64,000 nucleotides of DNA from an uncultured Bacteroidales bacterium (GTDB lineage: Bacteria; Bacteroidota; Bacteroidia; Bacteroidales; P3): NCBI GenBank assembly GCA_910578275.1, contig CAJTPR010000009.1, positions 1 to 64,000 of the forward strand, in the 5' to 3' direction. How positions within the stretch are numbered: position 1 is the first letter of the stretch; every line of letters starts with the position of its first letter. The position numbers and the translations under genes are program-made. Shown one piece after another: positions 28,978 to 38,502 of the stretch. A model generated the notes under the pieces. It had not been told where the DNA came from. It worked only from the letters and a program-made list of their open reading frames with translations, and did not search any database.

Positions 28978-29877
28978 ATGAAGCAACGCGAGGTTTTCCA
29001 CAAATTCCCCCATTGGCTGCAATCGGCATGCCTCTTCCTTGTCTTTATCGGAGGCCTGTTGGTATGCGGCAACACGGCCGCCATCTTGTCCGTCCTCTTC
29101 TTCGGGGCGGACGCGTTGAGCCGCACGTTTCCCCTCCTGTTCGTGCAAGCCTTTTCGGCCGTGGGCGGATTCCTCCTGCCGTCGTTGTGGTTCGCCGGCA
29201 TGCAACGGGCGGGGAGGCCCGACTTCCTGCGCGCAAGGAAAGGCTTTCCGCCAAAGATCCTGCTTTTCGCCCTTCTCGCCTACCTGACGCTCTGTCCGTT
29301 CATCTCCGCCATGCAGGAATGGAACGCGAACTGGCATTTTCCCGAAAGCTGGCATGCATGGGAAGATTTTTTCAGGGAAAAGAGCCTCCGGCTCGAGCAA
29401 ACGAGCCAACGGATGCTGTCGACCCGCGACCCGCTCGTCTTCGCCTGCTCGCTGCTCGTGACGGCCGTCGGCGCGGGCGTATGCGAAGAATTCTTCTTCC
29501 GGGGATGCCTGCAGAACATCTTCAGGTCATGGTTCAGGAACCGCCATGCCGCCGTATGGACCGCCGCGGCCATATTCAGCTTGTTCCACGGCGACCTTTT
29601 CGGATTCCTGCCTCGTCTTTTCCTAGGCGCGTTCCTGGGTTACGTCTATGTCTGGTCGGGATCCATCTGGCCGCCGGTCATCGTGCACTCGCTCAACAAC
29701 GCCATCATCGTCGTCGTCCATTTCTTGAGCCAGAACCGGCTCCTGCCATTCGATATCGAAAAACTCGAACAAAGCCCGCATTGGCTTATCGTCATCCCCT
29801 GCCTGCTCGTTTGCGGCCTGATTTGCCGGAAAATGGCAACCGGATCAAAAGAAAAACCCTTTCAATCGATTGACTGA
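28978..29877 (+). CDS. CPBP (CAAX-type) intramembrane glutamic endopeptidase
   Basis: The start MKQREVFHKFPHWLQ at 28978 gives 299 residues with about eight hydrophobic segments. The conserved catalytic motifs of the CPBP/Abi family are visible: EEFFFRGCLQNIFR (EExxxR), FSLFHGDL (FxxxH), and HSLNNA near the end (HxxxN-like). Family members are membrane-embedded proteases related to Rce1 and may process or degrade membrane peptides, with roles in bacteriocin self-immunity in some species. The natural substrate is unknown. The 3' end of this gene contains the minus-strand terminator for the two tRNAs. It diverges from porZ across a 59-base gap. Confidence 0.87.
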   Translation: MKQREVFHKFPHWLQSACLFLVFIGGLLVCGNTAAILSVLFFGADALSRTFPLLFVQAFSAVGGFLLPSLWFAGMQRAGRPDFLRARKGFPPKILLFALLAYLTLCPFISAMQEWNANWHFPESWHAWEDFFREKSLRLEQTSQRMLSTRDPLVFACSLLVTAVGAGVCEEFFFRGCLQNIFRSWFRNRHAAVWTAAAIFSLFHGDLFGFLPRLFLGAFLGYVYVWSGSIWPPVIVHSLNNAIIVVVHFLSQNRLLPFDIEKLEQSPHWLIVIPCLLVCGLICRKMATGSKEKPFQSID

Positions 29878-29882
29878 AAGGG
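29852..29882 (-). terminator. Intrinsic terminator of the tRNA-Lys/tRNA-Leu unit
   Basis: On the minus strand CCCTTTCA (29882-29875) pairs with TGAAAGGG (29864-29857) around a short AT-rich loop and is followed by five T residues (29856-29852). It overlaps the last codons of the CPBP gene. Confidence 0.75.
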
Positions 29883-29886
29883 CCTG

Positions 29887-29970
29887 TACCTGAGATCGGA
29901 ATCGAACCGATACGAGTTTTACCTCATTGGTGTTTGAGACCAACGCGTCTACCTATTCCGCCACTCAGGC
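29887..29970 (-). tRNA. tRNA-Leu (anticodon CAA)
   Basis: An 84-base cloverleaf with a long variable arm, the D-arm GTGGCGGAATAGGTAGACGC, anticodon loop CTCAAAC (anticodon CAA) flanked by TTGGT/ACCAA, and TΨC arm GGTTCGATTCC. The acceptor GCCTGAG pairs with CTCAGGT with a G-U first pair, and the discriminator is A. CCA is not encoded. It is seven bases downstream of tRNA-Lys on the same strand. Confidence 0.95.
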
Positions 29971-29976
29971 TTCGCG

Positions 29977-30049
29977 TGCCCTCGCGGAGACTCGAACTCC
30001 GGGCCCAATGATTAAGAGTCATTTGCTCTACCAACTGAGCTACGAGGGC
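29977..30049 (-). tRNA. tRNA-Lys (anticodon CTT)
   Basis: A 73-base cloverleaf: acceptor GCCCTCG/CGAGGGC, D-arm GTAGCTCAGTTGGTAGAGC, anticodon loop CTCTTAA (anticodon CTT, Lys), and TΨC arm GGAGTTCGAGTCTCC, discriminator A, no encoded CCA. It is first in the minus-strand tRNA unit, with a matched promoter upstream. Confidence 0.96.
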
Positions 30050-30069
30050 GTAGCGTCGAAAAGGGATTG

Positions 30070-30099
30070 CAAAAGTAGTACTTTTGTTTGAAATACCAA
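30070..30099 (-). promoter_or_regulatory. Promoter for the tRNA-Lys/tRNA-Leu unit
   Basis: On the minus strand TTG at 30099-30097 is followed after exactly 19 bases by TACTTTTG at 30077-30070. Both elements and the spacing match the Bacteroidota consensus; the tRNA begins 20 bases downstream. Confidence 0.85.
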
Positions 30100-30120
30100 A
30101 ATAGCACGTAAAAATTTTCA

Positions 30121-30128
30121 TATCTTTG
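30121..30128 (+). promoter_or_regulatory. Promoter -7 element for the trigger factor gene
   Basis: TATCTTTG lies 61 bases before the ATG at 30190. The TTG elements upstream are not at the usual distance, so the -33 is uncertain. It diverges from the tRNA promoter. Confidence 0.55.
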
Positions 30129-30189
30129 CCGTGCGCTGCCCGAAAGGACGCCGCGCTTTGTCACGACACGCTAATACTTTATACGCCAT

Positions 30190-31590
30190 ATGAACATTAC
30201 AAGAGAAAACAAGGACGCCTTGTGCGCCTACCTGAAACTGGAACTGTTGCCCGAAGACTATGAAGGAAAAGTGGCGGGCGAATTGAAAAGCTACCGTCAC
30301 AAAGTACAGATGAAGGGTTTCCGTCCAGGACAGGTACCTCCTGCGCTCATCAAGAAAATGTACGGCAAGGCCATTCTGATGGAACAGATAAACAAGTTGA
30401 TGGCCGAGAGCGTGGACAACTATATCAAGGAAAACAAGCTCAATATCCTGGGCAACGCCATCCTGGCTCCCGAGGAAGAAAGGCAAAGCGTGATGGATTT
30501 CGACAATCCCGGCACGTTCACCGTCTGGTTCGAAATAGGCCTGGTTCCCGAATTCGACATCGAATTGGAAAAAATCAGCGTGGACGGTTATCAAATCGCC
30601 ATTTCCGATGAAATGCTGGACAAGCACCAGGAATCGCTCCTGCGCCGTTACGGTACGGTCACCAGCCCTGAAACGGCCGCGGCCGAAGACACGTTGGGCG
30701 GGGAACTGTTCGAACTGGACGAAAACGACCAGATAAAAGAGGGCGGCATCGATGTCAAGACTTCCGTGGCCATCGACCTCATCGCACTCAAGACGATCCA
30801 GAAGCAATTCATCGGCAAGAAGACGGGGGCCATCGTCGACTTTGAAATCCAGAAGGCGTTCAAGAACAAGGCCGACCTGGCCTCGATGCTCCAGATCAAG
30901 GAAGACGCGTTGGCGGGCATCTCGCCCAAGTTCCGCTTCCGCATCGACAGCATCACGCACGTGGAACCCGCCGTATTGGGCGAAGACCTCTACAAGAAGG
31001 CCTATCCGCAAGCGCAAATCAATGACGAAGCCGGTTTCCGTCAAGCCATGCGCGACGACATAGGCCGTTACTACGTACAGAACACGAACCAGAAACTGTT
31101 CGTGGACACCATCGACAAGATCATCGACCAGACCCGGTTCGACCTGCCCGAGGAATTCCTCAAACGCTGGATCCTCACCGAAAGCAACCGCAAGGCGGAA
31201 GAGGAAAACAAAGAGGCCGTGAACGAGATTCCCGAAAACGAGATGGCCCAAATCGAACGTTCGTTGCGTTGGGAACTGATCCAGAACAAGCTCACCGAAA
31301 AATACCAGTTGAAGATCGAAGTGGAAGATCTCCGCACGTTCTACAAGGAACGCGTGCTTTCGCAATACTTCCCCACCCGGTCGGACGACGAAGAGATGAA
31401 CAAGCGCATCGAGATGTTCGTGGATTCGATGATGAAGAACCAGGAAGAAGTCAAACGGGTCTACGACATGGTCTTTGAAGAAAAACTCACGGCCTTGTTC
31501 CGCGAAAAGACGAAAATCAAGACCAAGGAAGTGAGCATGGACCAATTCGTGGAAGTGCTCAAGAAAGACAACGAAAAGAAAAGCAAATAA
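30190..31590 (+). CDS. tig: Trigger factor
   Basis: The 466-residue protein is a divergent trigger factor, the ribosome-bound chaperone that meets nascent chains at the exit tunnel. The N-terminal ribosome-binding domain keeps the hallmark GFRPGQVPPALIKKMYG, a variant of the GFRxGxxP ribosome-docking signature. A PPIase-like middle region follows; it lacks an obvious FKBP signature and may be degenerate. The C-terminal helical arms (LPEEFLKRWIL, LRWELIQNKLTEKYQLKIE) form the chaperone cradle. ATG at 30190 is preceded by an AT-rich, SD-free leader. clpP follows after 11 bases. Confidence 0.93.
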   Translation: MNITRENKDALCAYLKLELLPEDYEGKVAGELKSYRHKVQMKGFRPGQVPPALIKKMYGKAILMEQINKLMAESVDNYIKENKLNILGNAILAPEEERQSVMDFDNPGTFTVWFEIGLVPEFDIELEKISVDGYQIAISDEMLDKHQESLLRRYGTVTSPETAAAEDTLGGELFELDENDQIKEGGIDVKTSVAIDLIALKTIQKQFIGKKTGAIVDFEIQKAFKNKADLASMLQIKEDALAGISPKFRFRIDSITHVEPAVLGEDLYKKAYPQAQINDEAGFRQAMRDDIGRYYVQNTNQKLFVDTIDKIIDQTRFDLPEEFLKRWILTESNRKAEEENKEAVNEIPENEMAQIERSLRWELIQNKLTEKYQLKIEVEDLRTFYKERVLSQYFPTRSDDEEMNKRIEMFVDSMMKNQEEVKRVYDMVFEEKLTALFREKTKIKTKEVSMDQFVEVLKKDNEKKSK

Positions 31591-31601
31591 GGGTTTTCCC
31601 C

Positions 31602-32273
31602 ATGCAAGACGAATTCAGAAAATACGCCGTAAGGCACAGGGGCATCAGCAGCTTGAGCCTGGACAGGTTCAACTCCTACACGATGGGCTATATCTCGCCC
31701 ACGATCATAGAGGAACGCCAGCTCAACGTGGCGCAGATGGACGTTTTCTCAAGGTTGATGATGGACAGGATCATTTTCCTGGGCACGCCTATCAACGACG
31801 AAGTGGCCAACATCATCCAGGCGCAACTGCTTTTCCTTGATTCGGTGGATTCCAAAAAGGACATCCAGATCTACTTGAATACGCCCGGAGGCTCCGTGTA
31901 CGCGGGCCTGGGCATCTACGACACGATGCAGTACGTTTCTCCCGACGTGGCCACGATCTGTACGGGTATGGCCGCCTCGATGGGTTCGGTGCTGCTTTGC
32001 GCCGGTGCCAAAGGCAAACGCACGGCCTTGCGGCACTCGAGGGTACTCATCCACCAGCCTCTCGGCGGCGCCGAAGGCCAGGCTTCCGATATCGAAATCA
32101 CCGCCCGTGAGATCCTGAAGGTGAAGAAGGAACTTTACGAAATCATCTCGCGGCACAGCGGCCAACCCTACGAGAAGATCTACCAGGACGCCGACCGCGA
32201 CTACTGGATGACTTCTCCCGAAGCCTTGGAATACGGCATGATCGACGAAGTGCTTGAAAAGAACAAAAAATAA
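31602..32273 (+). CDS. clpP: ATP-dependent Clp protease proteolytic subunit
   Basis: ClpP is the barrel-shaped serine peptidase that degrades substrates unfolded by ClpX, ClpA or ClpC. The 223-residue protein keeps the catalytic triad: Ser126 (GMAASMGSV), His151 (VLIHQPLGG), and Asp200 (DADRDYWM), with the spacing seen in E. coli ClpP. About 30 extra residues at the N-terminus (MQDEFRKYAVRHRG) may be a propeptide. It lies between trigger factor and lepB, 11 and 5 bases away; clpX, the usual downstream partner, is not here. Confidence 0.97.
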   Translation: MQDEFRKYAVRHRGISSLSLDRFNSYTMGYISPTIIEERQLNVAQMDVFSRLMMDRIIFLGTPINDEVANIIQAQLLFLDSVDSKKDIQIYLNTPGGSVYAGLGIYDTMQYVSPDVATICTGMAASMGSVLLCAGAKGKRTALRHSRVLIHQPLGGAEGQASDIEITAREILKVKKELYEIISRHSGQPYEKIYQDADRDYWMTSPEALEYGMIDEVLEKNKK

Positions 32274-32278
32274 CGACC

Positions 32279-33802
32279 ATGTTTTGGATTCTGCTCGTAA
32301 TCGTTTACAAATTGCTCCTCTGGCTCTCCTTGCAGGGCGTTTTCAACGCTTACGGCAAGAATCCCGCCCTGGTCCTTGTTCCCTTTTACGGAGAATGGCT
32401 CTGGATAAGGCTGCTCAAACTCAAATGGTATGCCTATTTCCCGTTCCTTTTCCTCCCGTTCATCCATGTCTTCGTCTTCTGGCTGCTCTGCGTGGAAACA
32501 TCCTATGGATACCGGCGCCGCAAGGTTTGGGAATGTTTCTGCGCATGCGCATTCTTCTTCATCTACTTTCCGCTGCTTCATTTCAGGAACAAGGAAACCT
32601 TCACCTGCGCCAAGGACTTGCCCCCCGTGAAGAAATCCCCGGCCCGTGAATGGCTCGACACGATCGTATTCGCCCTCATCGCCGTCCTGATCATACATGC
32701 CTTTTACTTCAAAGGCTATGTAATTCCGTCTTCTTCGATGGAAAAGTCGCTGAACGTGGGTGATTTCCTGTTCGTGAGCAAGGTGGCCTACGGCCCGAGG
32801 GTCCCGCAGACGGTATTGTCGTTTCCTTTCGTCCAGCATACCTTGCCGCTGACCAAAGACAAACCTTCGTATCTGACATGGCTCGAACTGCCCTACCATC
32901 GCCTGCCCGGATTCAGGAAAGTGAAGCACAACGATGTCATCGTGTTCAACTTTCCCGACGGCGACACGGTTTCAAGCGTTTGGCAAAGCAATATCAGTTA
33001 CAACACCTTGGTAAAAGAGGTGGGACGGAACCGGGTCTGGAACGACAAGGCGAATTTCGGCCGCATCACCTACCGTCCCGTGGATCGTCGCGAGAACTTC
33101 GTCAAACGTTGCATCGGCCTGCCCGGCGACACGCTACGGATAAAAGACCGGCAAGTATTCATCAACGGAAAGGAGGCCGAAAATCCGGAATACCTGCAAT
33201 ACAATTACCGTATCCTTCCCTCGCCGGCGGTGGTCACGAAGCGCACCTGGCAGGAACTGGGCGTATCCGACGACGACTTGAAGAACCTCTTTCAACCCGG
33301 CGCCGGTTCGGTTCCTCTCACGAACCGGATGGTGCAAGCCCTCGAAAAGATTCCGGGCGTGGAAAGCGTGCAGCCTGTCGTTGAACCCGAAGGCCTGGGC
33401 GACGGGAGATTGTTCCCTTACAGCCCCGAAGCCTATGCCTGGAACATCGACAACTACGGTCCTGTCCGTATTCCCGCCAAAGGCGACACCCTGCTGCTGG
33501 ATGCCAGGAACATCGTTCTCTATGAACGGCTCATCACGATCTACGAAAACAACACGCTCGAAATCCGTCCCGACGGACAGATCCTGATCAACGGCGAAGC
33601 CCGCGAAACATACGTCTGCAAGATGGATTATTATTGGGCAATGGGCGACAACCGCCACAACTCCGCCGACTCCCGCTTTTGGGGATTCGTACCCGAAGAC
33701 CACTTGGTAGGCAAGGCGTTCTTCGTATGGTTTTCCTGGAACAAGGATGCCACCGGATTCAAGAAAGTGCGTTGGAACAAAGTGATGCGCGTGATACGGT
33801 AA
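32279..33802 (+). CDS. lepB: Signal peptidase I (LepB), enlarged form
   Basis: Type I signal peptidase cleaves Sec signal peptides on the outer face of the inner membrane. The 507-residue product has an N-terminal extension with about three hydrophobic segments (about 1-100), then a fourth (about 125-145) leading to the catalytic Ser153 in IPSSSMEKS. The catalytic Lys276 is in FVKRCIGLPGD, and the C-terminal box MGDNRHNSADSRFWG is intact. The Ser-to-Lys distance of about 120 residues and the insertion after the Lys are much larger than in E. coli LepB. Large forms are usual in Bacteroidota. It ends facing tamB with four bases between stops. Confidence 0.95.
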   Translation: MFWILLVIVYKLLLWLSLQGVFNAYGKNPALVLVPFYGEWLWIRLLKLKWYAYFPFLFLPFIHVFVFWLLCVETSYGYRRRKVWECFCACAFFFIYFPLLHFRNKETFTCAKDLPPVKKSPAREWLDTIVFALIAVLIIHAFYFKGYVIPSSSMEKSLNVGDFLFVSKVAYGPRVPQTVLSFPFVQHTLPLTKDKPSYLTWLELPYHRLPGFRKVKHNDVIVFNFPDGDTVSSVWQSNISYNTLVKEVGRNRVWNDKANFGRITYRPVDRRENFVKRCIGLPGDTLRIKDRQVFINGKEAENPEYLQYNYRILPSPAVVTKRTWQELGVSDDDLKNLFQPGAGSVPLTNRMVQALEKIPGVESVQPVVEPEGLGDGRLFPYSPEAYAWNIDNYGPVRIPAKGDTLLLDARNIVLYERLITIYENNTLEIRPDGQILINGEARETYVCKMDYYWAMGDNRHNSADSRFWGFVPEDHLVGKAFFVWFSWNKDATGFKKVRWNKVMRVIR

Positions 33803-33806
33803 TTTC

Positions 33807-36800
33807 TCATTCCGCGATTCCGGCGCGTTTTTTCTGTCTGATTTCCCTGTTTTTCTTCCGCTCGGCCCGGCGTTCGGCTCTTGTGCGATGGGGCATGGTG
33901 CCGTGCAGGAACTCGTGGCGGTTGTCGAAATCCCGACGGAAAACGATGCCCACACCCTGCGTATAGGAATTCACCGGCTTGGTCAAGTCTTCATCGTTGG
34001 AATGATTGAATCCCCGTAAACGAAGTTCTTCGGTAAATTTCCATTCCACGTCCACGTCGCCCACCACCGTGGTGGCGGAACCGCCCGCTCCCGCCACGTT
34101 GTCGGCCACGCCCAAGTTACCGTTGATTACCAGACGATCGTCGAACAACTGCCCCGACATCATGAATTGGAATTCGGAATTGCTGGTGGTGCTGCCCGGC
34201 TTGTAGTTGATGCCCACATTGAAATCCTTGCTCAACCGGGAAAGGAAGTTGTTGAACTGGCTGAACAACAATTCCGAAGACGAAGCCAAGGCCGAACTGC
34301 CCACCGAAGAGGAACTGCCGCTTTCCACGGCCATGAACGAATTGAACATCAACAACGAAAAGGATTGCCGCAACATCTCGTCCTCGTTGTTCTTACGTAC
34401 CAGCGCCCAAAACTTGTCTTTGGTGTCATCATCGACATTGAGCAGGTCTATGTCGAACGTGATGGTCGGGTTGAGCATGTTGCCCGACAAGGCGATAATG
34501 CTTTCCACGTTGACTTTTTGCTTGTAACGTCCGTTGTTTTGCGGATCGAACGAGGCCAAGACCGGATAAAGGCTGGCCTTGGTCTGATAACCCGCGCGCA
34601 CGTCCAGCCTCGGTTCGCTCACGTTGCCCGACCATGACACCGTACCGCCCTCCTTCAAGCTGAACCGCTTGTTGAGCAGGTTCATCATCGAAAAGTCGAA
34701 ACCGCCGCCATTGATGACGTAGGTCCCGAACAACTGAGGATTGTCGTCGGCCATGTACATGCGCAACGCACCTCTGCCGGTCGCCGTCAAGAGTCCGTCC
34801 ATGGACGCGTTTCGCAACCTCACCGAAACAAGCAGGCCGGGAGTTATTTCCAGATTGAAATCCAACGTGATCTTGCCCTTCCTATGCGCGGCGGCACGAT
34901 TCCGCGCATAATATTTTTCCAAGGAAAGACGTCCGCTGTCCCTGACCGGCTCTTGAGGCACCTTGAACGTGATGAAATTGGCCCCGCTGCCTCCGGCAGG
35001 ATTGGAAACGTCGAAGGAAAGATCCGAATTGTCGGCCACCTGCGCGTTCAAGCGCAAGAGTATATCCTCCGCAGGACCTTCCACATCCAACATGCCCGTG
35101 GCAAAGACCGTGCCCCAGAAAGGAAGGTCGATGCCGCGCGTCTTGTTCAACGCCAACAGATTGTTGAAGTCTATGTTCAGATCCAGACGAATGTCCTGGA
35201 AATTGCGATGCAGGATCTTTCCCGAAAACCGGCCGGCGGTATTGAACTCCTGATCCACAAACCGGGAAGAAGGAAAGACGATCTGCGAGGAAGTGAGCCG
35301 GACGGGCAATTCCGCAAACGAATAACGGGTATTCATCATCGAAATGGTGGCGGCAAAATCCTTGCAGACGGCATCCACGGAGAGTTCCGGACTGCGCAGC
35401 GTCCCGCCAAGCCTGATCTTTCCATCGGCTAGACCCGAAAGATCCTCGGCCATGGCCGAGACGATCTTGTCCAGGAAACCGACAGGCAATTCGGACGCAT
35501 ACCCTGTAAAATCCATCTTATGCCGCATGGCCGGATAATATTTCCCGTCCATGGACAAAATGGTCTTGCCCGTACGGGATCCTTCCCTTTCCCTTACCAC
35601 TTCGAACGCCGCATGCACGGCCTCCCCTTTATAATAGGAAGCCTTCAACGAGCCTTGTCCGTAAGGATGACCGTTGATGGCCAAATCCTTCATGCGCAAA
35701 CGGGCATCGAACAGGAAATCGCCGTACAAATCGCGCAATTCGGCCGTACCGTCAACCCACGTATCTATTTTCATGGGAATCTTGCGCAAGAAAAATTCCA
35801 GATACGACAAGTCGAAATGGGTGAACCGCATCTTCAAGGTCGAATTCGGATCATGGGAAACAACCCCTTCCAAGCTGATCCCGTTGGAATCGCCAAGAGT
35901 AAACATGCCCACATGATGCATGCTCAAAAACCGGGGCTTTATCAGGACATATCCGTCGGGATAGCTCCTCCATGAAAATTCACCCGTCTGCAAGCCGAAA
36001 TCCTGCAATTCCAAACGCATCCCGCCCTCGGGCAGGAAATGAAGCAATCCTTCGAAATTGCCATGCGTGTTCTGTCTCGACACGCTGTCGCGTCCCCAAG
36101 AGAGACCGTAGGCCACCGTATTGGTATCTTCCTTCTCGACCCGGACCAGGAAATGATTCATGCTCACGCTGTCGTCCAGATAAAGACGTTCGGCACCCGT
36201 TTCCAATTCCACCATGCCGTTGTGCGCCCACATGTCCAGGCCGCCATCCATATAGGCCAGGCTTCCCCACTGCACGTAAGGCACGTCCACTTTCAGACGG
36301 AGCCTGTCCAAACCGGAGGCGTAGCGCATGTTCACTTTCAATCCCAACGGCAACGAAACCGACGGATACATGACGGCCATGAGCGAATCGGCATCGTTCA
36401 ACCGTACGCGCAAGTCGAAGTCTTGCGCATACGTACCCTTTTCCCCGAAATCGACACTTTCGGCCAGCCCCGCCCCGAAATGAGGAATACAGGCCCGCAT
36501 CGTCTTCAACAAGGAATATTTCAAGTCGCGCAAGTCCCAACGTCCCGTCATGTCGGCTTCCAATTGCCCGGAACGCAATTGGAAAGAACGTTCGGACACC
36601 GCCTCGTTCCAATTCATTTCCGAACGCAGGCATGCCAGGCGATAATCCTGTCCCAACCGATGTATCTCGGTGCCGTCCAACATGAGGATTCCCTGCATCG
36701 TCTTGCCTCTCAATGCCTTGTTGTCGATCCGGATATGCGACTTGACGGTAAACGAACCCGTGTCTCCCAACAGGCGCAAAGGCTTCAAGTCGATGTTGCG

Positions 36801-38375
36801 CACGTCCGACTCGCAACGAAGCCATGCCGTATCTCCGACTTTCTTGCGGATTCCCTCCAACGTGAAATCGAGATCGGGATCGGCGCATGCCACGTCTGCC
36901 CTCAACGAATCGCGCTGCCAATCGATGTGGAAAGGTATGAGCTTGACGACTTTCCTGTCTATTTCCAAATCAGACACGTTGCCTTGGAAATGGCAGTTGA
37001 GCGTGCTCGCCTCATAGCCGCGCAACCGGAATTCCGCATCCAGCGAAACCGTACCGAACAAGCTGTCCTGAAACAATTCCCCCAAACGCACGCCCGATGC
37101 TCGGACATGGCCTGCCATGAATTCCCCCACGTTCGCCGTGTCGCGGGCGGCGTTTTCGATCTTGACATCGCCCAGATTGGTACGAATGTCCAGATCGGTG
37201 AAAAACTGTCGCCTGTCGCCGCTGAATGAACCGCTCGCCTGCGCCTGGCGCAAGTTCTTCAGCATTCCCGGCAATTCCAGGGACTTTCCGTTCGGCAGCA
37301 CCATCCCGCGCAAGTCCGCGGACTCCACCCGCAAGTCCCTCAGACGCAAATCCAGATACCCGTCTTCTATCCGGGGCAGGCCCCTCAACGTGAAATCGGC
37401 ATCCAACGAGGTTCCTTCTCCCGTGTTCAGGTGCAAGCCCTTCAAGTCCATGTCGCCCACCGTACCTTTCAGACGTCCGTCCACACCCACCTTCTGCGGC
37501 ATGCCCCTGAGCACGGGCACGAAATGTCCCAGATCGGAAATCGCCACTTCGGAAGGAAACACATCCGCGTCCATGTGCACGTTGTCGATGAAATCGTTGA
37601 AATGAAGCCAACTCTCTCCCTTGAGACGCAAGTCCAGGTCCACCTTGCTTTGCGGCGTCTTCAGATGCGCCGCCGTAAACTTGAGTTCACCGTTGTCCAC
37701 ATACAGGAAAGAGGAAAAATCGTCCACCCTGAAACCTGTCCTTTCATTGCATTCCACATGCTTGACCTTGACCATCACCTTGCCGCAACGCGAATAGAAA
37801 CCGGCAGCTTCCGCCGAAATGCCGTCCAATCCCACATGCTTGTAGTCGATATGGTCCGAAGGAAGAGGCTTCACGTTCCAATCGTCGTAGGTGAACATGC
37901 CGTCGACGATCCTGGCCCTTTCGATGACGAACGCCTTGCGCAAGGCCGTATCTTTCTTAGGCAAGGCTGAGATCTTCATGATCACACGCTTGAAATCCGA
38001 AATGGTATCGCCCTTGTAACGATTTATACGGATCTGCGGGCCGTAAAGCACCGCCGAGGAAATGGCCGGCGTGGAGAAATCATAGCTTTTCAGCGTGGCC
38101 ATGCCTTCGCGGACAAAGACGGTACGGTTGTTCCGGCAATCGAAGACCTCCACGTCGCGCAACGTGACCGTACGCTTGAGGAGATTGATGTCCAGCTTGC
38201 CGACTTTCACTTCACACTCCATGAAACGGCTCGCAAAGGCCGAAGCCTTCCTGGCGATGAAGCCCTGTACGGGCGAAGTATGCAGCATGCCGCCAAGGAA
38301 AATGACCGCCAGGACCACACCCGCCAAGGTGTAGCCCGTTATCTTGCCCGTTTTCCCAAGCCATTTCGATTTCAT
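33807..38375 (-). CDS. tamB: Translocation/assembly module protein TamB
   Basis: The start at 38375 (MKSKWLGKTGKITGYTLAGV) gives 1522 residues; the longer frame overlaps the tsaD leader. An N-terminal membrane anchor (about 12-32) is followed by a very long beta-taco region of repeated strands (AsmA-like), and the C-terminal DUF490 domain: SFDPQNNGRYKQKVNVESII, DVDVEWKFTEELRLRGFNH and a final barrel-like strand. TamB-family proteins span the periplasm and move phospholipid or assist outer-membrane protein insertion. A basic tail (RTRAERRAERKKNREIRQKK) follows the last strand, an unusual extension. It is a single-gene unit, divergent from tsaD. Confidence 0.93.
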   Translation of the reverse strand: MKSKWLGKTGKITGYTLAGVVLAVIFLGGMLHTSPVQGFIARKASAFASRFMECEVKVGKLDINLLKRTVTLRDVEVFDCRNNRTVFVREGMATLKSYDFSTPAISSAVLYGPQIRINRYKGDTISDFKRVIMKISALPKKDTALRKAFVIERARIVDGMFTYDDWNVKPLPSDHIDYKHVGLDGISAEAAGFYSRCGKVMVKVKHVECNERTGFRVDDFSSFLYVDNGELKFTAAHLKTPQSKVDLDLRLKGESWLHFNDFIDNVHMDADVFPSEVAISDLGHFVPVLRGMPQKVGVDGRLKGTVGDMDLKGLHLNTGEGTSLDADFTLRGLPRIEDGYLDLRLRDLRVESADLRGMVLPNGKSLELPGMLKNLRQAQASGSFSGDRRQFFTDLDIRTNLGDVKIENAARDTANVGEFMAGHVRASGVRLGELFQDSLFGTVSLDAEFRLRGYEASTLNCHFQGNVSDLEIDRKVVKLIPFHIDWQRDSLRADVACADPDLDFTLEGIRKKVGDTAWLRCESDVRNIDLKPLRLLGDTGSFTVKSHIRIDNKALRGKTMQGILMLDGTEIHRLGQDYRLACLRSEMNWNEAVSERSFQLRSGQLEADMTGRWDLRDLKYSLLKTMRACIPHFGAGLAESVDFGEKGTYAQDFDLRVRLNDADSLMAVMYPSVSLPLGLKVNMRYASGLDRLRLKVDVPYVQWGSLAYMDGGLDMWAHNGMVELETGAERLYLDDSVSMNHFLVRVEKEDTNTVAYGLSWGRDSVSRQNTHGNFEGLLHFLPEGGMRLELQDFGLQTGEFSWRSYPDGYVLIKPRFLSMHHVGMFTLGDSNGISLEGVVSHDPNSTLKMRFTHFDLSYLEFFLRKIPMKIDTWVDGTAELRDLYGDFLFDARLRMKDLAINGHPYGQGSLKASYYKGEAVHAAFEVVREREGSRTGKTILSMDGKYYPAMRHKMDFTGYASELPVGFLDKIVSAMAEDLSGLADGKIRLGGTLRSPELSVDAVCKDFAATISMMNTRYSFAELPVRLTSSQIVFPSSRFVDQEFNTAGRFSGKILHRNFQDIRLDLNIDFNNLLALNKTRGIDLPFWGTVFATGMLDVEGPAEDILLRLNAQVADNSDLSFDVSNPAGGSGANFITFKVPQEPVRDSGRLSLEKYYARNRAAAHRKGKITLDFNLEITPGLLVSVRLRNASMDGLLTATGRGALRMYMADDNPQLFGTYVINGGGFDFSMMNLLNKRFSLKEGGTVSWSGNVSEPRLDVRAGYQTKASLYPVLASFDPQNNGRYKQKVNVESIIALSGNMLNPTITFDIDLLNVDDDTKDKFWALVRKNNEDEMLRQSFSLLMFNSFMAVESGSSSSVGSSALASSSELLFSQFNNFLSRLSKDFNVGINYKPGSTTSNSEFQFMMSGQLFDDRLVINGNLGVADNVAGAGGSATTVVGDVDVEWKFTEELRLRGFNHSNDEDLTKPVNSYTQGVGIVFRRDFDNRHEFLHGTMPHRTRAERRAERKKNREIRQKKRAGIAE

Positions 38376-38425
38376 CCGTTTTGCGTAAATTTGCCGCCCT
38401 CCTTGCGTGACGGCAGGGTATCCTG

Positions 38426-38457
38426 CAAATTTACACCAAGTCGGGATAAGTTTGCAA
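38426..38457. promoter_or_regulatory. Divergent promoter region for tamB and tsaD
   Basis: Minus strand: TTG at 38457-38455, 21 bases, TAAATTTG at 38433-38426, pointing at tamB. Plus strand: TAAGTTTG at 38447-38454 pointing at tsaD, about 48 bases before its ATG, without a clear TTG. The two overlap. A further plus-strand TAAATTTG at 38386-38393 is too far from tsaD to be assigned. Confidence 0.5.
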
Positions 38458-38502
38458 CTGGAATTGCCCGGCAACCGGCACTCGGGAAAAATCATTTTGA
38501 AA

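Noticed and set aside
28978..29877. CPBP protease as part of a defence or bacteriocin immunity locus
   Set aside because: No toxin, peptide or transporter gene is adjacent; it sits alone between porZ and tRNAs.
29887..30049. The tRNA pair as an integration site for a mobile element
   Set aside because: No integrase gene, direct repeat or unusual composition is visible on either side.
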